From assembly GCA_023263825.1 (NCBI GenBank), contig JALQUJ010000183.1:1-16129 (forward strand): a stretch of DNA of 16,129 nt. The letters are read 5' to 3'. This DNA is from Porticoccus sp. (GTDB lineage Bacteria > Pseudomonadota > Gammaproteobacteria > Pseudomonadales > Porticoccaceae). A program made the translations under genes and the position numbers. The notes under the pieces were generated by a model. That model made no database searches. It saw only the letters and a list, made by a program, of their open reading frames with translations, and was not told the DNA's origin. Below are positions 15,960-16,129 of the stretch, piece by piece; positions within the stretch are counted from its first letter, which is position 1, and each line of letters begins with the position of its first letter.

Positions 15960-16001
15960 GTGAAGCTGAGGTCAACAGAGCTAGATCTATCGTCACCTCG
16001 G
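15960..16001 (+). CDS. folP: Dihydropteroate synthase FolP, N-terminal fragment
   Basis: A GTG at 15960 opens a frame reading MKLRSTELDLSSP, which fits the N-terminus of FolP (E. coli MKLFAQGTSLDLSHP), the folate-pathway enzyme that joins para-aminobenzoate to the pterin. folP is the expected gene after ftsH in this cluster. AGG (in TAGGCGC) is about seven bases before the GTG. The conserved continuation (VMGILNVTPDSFSDGG in most FolP) is missing: after about residue 13-14 the frame reads arginine-rich sequence and stops at a TGA a few codons on. The break coincides with the jump to very high G+C DNA. The end coordinate is approximate because the join lies somewhere around 15994-16003. Confidence 0.6.
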
Positions 16002-16129
16002 CGTCGGGGTCGTAGTCGACGAGGGTGACCTCCCCGGCCGCCGCATCGTCGCCGGCTGCCGCTGCGCCCCCCGGGCCTCCCGACACGCCTGACCCGGCGA
16101 GGTCGCCGAGCAGCCGTGCGGCCACCTCG
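16002..16129 (-). other. Foreign high-GC segment with partial minus-strand frame
   Basis: Bases 16021-16129 are 88/109 G+C (81%), against a moderate composition elsewhere. The minus strand is open through the whole segment and uses G or C at nearly every third codon position. It reads EVAARLLGDLAGSG, then an Ala/Gly-rich linker, then GEVTLVDYDPDAE. This is typical of actinobacterial or similar coding DNA. I cannot assign a family. The VTLVDYDPDAE strand is faintly like the N-terminus of some FAD-dependent thymidylate synthases, but it is far too short to call. The segment is most likely joined artificially to the folP start. Confidence 0.6.

Noticed and set aside
15883..16125. 80-codon minus-strand frame at the right edge.
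   Set aside because: It crosses the junction, so its C-terminal part is antisense to the folP leader and not a natural protein. Only the high-GC part may be a true coding fragment.

Overview
This is a conserved housekeeping block from a gammaproteobacterium. Gene order is recN(-), grpE, dnaK, dnaJ, dapB, carA, carB, greA, yhbY(-), rlmE, ftsH, then the first codons of folP. From general knowledge this matches the order in Pseudomonas and its relatives (Pseudomonadales/Cellvibrionales). Proteins such as CarB, GreA, FtsH and DnaK closely resemble the E. coli proteins as I remember them, and base composition is moderate. The genus cannot be fixed from the sequence alone.

Left edge (1-521): no large gene. 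It holds a perfect 8-bp hairpin (31-53), a long inverted repeat with 14 of 15 positions paired (76-90 with 157-171), and an unlisted 33-residue membrane-protein ORF on the minus strand (249-350). That ORF has a strong ribosome binding site and lies downstream of an exact FNR/Anr box (468-481) placed 32 bp from a -10-like hexamer, which is class II activator geometry. This is the most original item in the window.

Chaperone block (522-6435): recN (DNA repair) is divergent from grpE. grpE and dnaK each have their own sigma-32-like promoter with the same layout. dnaJ follows dnaK after a 271-bp gap containing two inverted repeats. GrpE, DnaK and DnaJ form one chaperone machine.

Biosynthesis block (6500-12639): dapB (lysine/diaminopimelate), then a 383-bp gap with a clear intrinsic terminator, then carA and carB (carbamoyl phosphate for arginine and pyrimidines). 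carB and greA overlap by one base. carB has no visible Shine-Dalgarno sequence and sits just after a perfect 14-bp tandem duplication.

Ribosome and proteolysis block (12664-15959): yhbY converges on greA and is divergent from rlmE. rlmE and ftsH follow in the order known from the E. coli heat-shock rrmJ-ftsH unit, and ftsH ends at a strong terminator.

Right edge (15960-16129): a GTG-started folP reads for about 13-14 codons and then runs into DNA that is 81% G+C (88 of 109 bases at 16021-16129), with actinobacterial-like codon use on the minus strand. The abrupt change inside a conserved gene looks like a chimeric join rather than biology.

Apart from these edges and the intergenic signals, the window is ordinary. 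I found no mobile element, CRISPR array, tRNA or rRNA, and no obvious new multi-gene system.
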